Assembly: GCA_018268035.1 (NCBI GenBank)
Contig: JAFDXI010000096.1
Location: 28,266 to 92,265 of the forward strand
DNA length: 64,000 nucleotides
Reading direction: 5' to 3'
DNA from: Bacteroidota bacterium
Lineage (GTDB): Bacteria > Bacteroidota > Bacteroidia > Chitinophagales > Chitinophagaceae
Shown piece after piece: positions 63,740-64,000 of the stretch. The position numbers and the translations under genes were made by a program. Every line of letters starts with the position of its first letter. Position 1 is the stretch's first letter. The notes under the pieces are model-generated. The model had not been told where the DNA came from. It made no database searches and was given only the letters and a program-made list of their open reading frames with translations.

Positions 63740-64000
63740 TCACTCCTTCAAAAACTTCTTCGTTACCACTGCTCCATTCATTTCAATTTTCAATAAATAA
63801 TTTCCTGGTTGTAATGAAGCGATGTTTAAGTTGTAAGAGCCATTAGCTATTAGCTGTTGGCTGATAGCTGTAAAACCGTTGAAACTGATAACTGTAATTT
63901 TTGCTTTTGATGATAAACCTTCAATATGCAAAATATTTTTTGCAGGATTGGGATAAATGCGCACAGCATCTTCATTACTGTTTATCATGATTATATTCGA
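63740..64000 (-). CDS. C-terminal end of a T9SS-secreted protein (partial)
   Basis: The frame is open to the window edge, so this is the 3' end of a longer gene. The last 75 or so residues form a type A sorting domain: VRIYPNPAKNILHIEGL, then ISFNGF, LNIASLQPGNYLLKIEMNG and the basic end TKKFLKE. Such domains send proteins through the type IX secretion system and are then cut off. The catalytic or binding part lies outside the window. A dispersed-repeat-like block (63840-63872) is part of the coding sequence, translated around AISQQLIANG. Confidence 0.85.
   Translation of the reverse strand, partial: SNIIMINSNEDAVRIYPNPAKNILHIEGLSSKAKITVISFNGFTAISQQLIANGSYNLNIASLQPGNYLLKIEMNGAVVTKKFLKE
63840..63872. 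repeat. Copy of the dispersed repeat inside a coding region
   Basis: On the minus strand this block contains AGCCAACAGCTAATAGCTAA, which shares the core CAGCCAACAGCTAA with the intergenic block at 60638-60670. It is translated in the sorting domain, where the usual strand sequence tolerates it. Confidence 0.45.

Noticed and set aside
1..64000. CRISPR arrays, rRNA and tRNA genes
   Set aside because: No series of regularly spaced repeats, no rRNA-like sequence and no tRNA-like T-loop with CCA-proximal stem was found by reading both strands.

Overview
The window is chromosomal DNA of a Bacteroidota bacterium, most likely from the Chitinophagaceae/Sphingobacteriia side of the phylum. The evidence is an AT-rich genome, TonB-dependent receptors with carboxypeptidase-regulatory N-termini, a type IX secretion C-terminal sorting domain, promoters that fit the Bacteroidota TTTG-N19-TAnnTTTG pattern, an OmpA protein with thrombospondin-type-3 repeats, a complex I locus with a short NuoG, and futalosine-route menaquinone genes (mqnB, mqnD). 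I saw no rRNA, tRNA, CRISPR array or complete insertion sequence.

Layout. 0.1-5.6 kb (+): a surface-glycan cassette with an MBOAT O-acyltransferase, an SGNH-like partner, two tandem sulfotransferases and a GT4 glycosyltransferase. 5.6-8.5 kb: a YafK-type L,D-transpeptidase, fabD, a broken Uma2-family gene and a short element with terminal inverted repeats. 8.5-14.2 kb (+): a DUF3347-like lipoprotein overlapping a TonB-dependent receptor, a small secreted repeat protein, an N-acetylmuramoyl-L-alanine amidase and an MFS transporter. 14.3-16.8 kb: a KirBac-type potassium channel whose end overlaps folE, then two 6-pyruvoyl-tetrahydropterin-synthase-family paralogues. 17-22.3 kb: mqnB-mqnD, facing a GT4 glycosyltransferase, recJ and a polyprenyl diphosphate synthase. 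22.5-26.5 kb (+): an OmpA-family protein and fusA, each with a hairpin terminator.

26.5-41.4 kb (-): the complete nuoA-N locus for respiratory complex I in canonical order. A NlpE-like lipoprotein and a VOC/PhnB-like protein sit between nuoE and nuoF with almost no spacing. 41.5-45.3 kb (-): a tonB, small membrane protein, PstS-like lipoprotein and TPR protein operon. 45.4-48.3 kb (+): a low-molecular-weight protein tyrosine phosphatase, hisS and a class A beta-lactamase-like serine hydrolase. 48.4-51.9 kb (-): a shikimate operon, DAHP synthase/chorismate mutase, then aroB, then aroA.

52.1-55.1 kb is a small decaying accessory island. It holds a frameshifted DUF5053 gene, two unrecognised coding remnants on opposite strands, a frameshifted XRE-type regulator, a small secreted protein, and a toxin-antitoxin pair whose PIN toxin carries a frameshift and a stop while the antitoxin is intact. 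The housekeeping genes on both sides read cleanly, which argues against general sequencing error. 55.3-64 kb: an M1 metallopeptidase, Hsp20, a UMF1-type MFS transporter with an MBL-fold hydrolase, a TonB-dependent receptor downstream of a small His/Cys-rich secreted protein, and the end of a T9SS cargo protein.

I did not find a clear new multi-gene system. The best candidates for follow-up are the acylation/sulfation cassette, the two extra genes inside nuo, the two receptor/small-protein pairs that look metal-related, and the decaying island with its orphan antitoxin. All functions are read from motifs and gene context; no database search was run.
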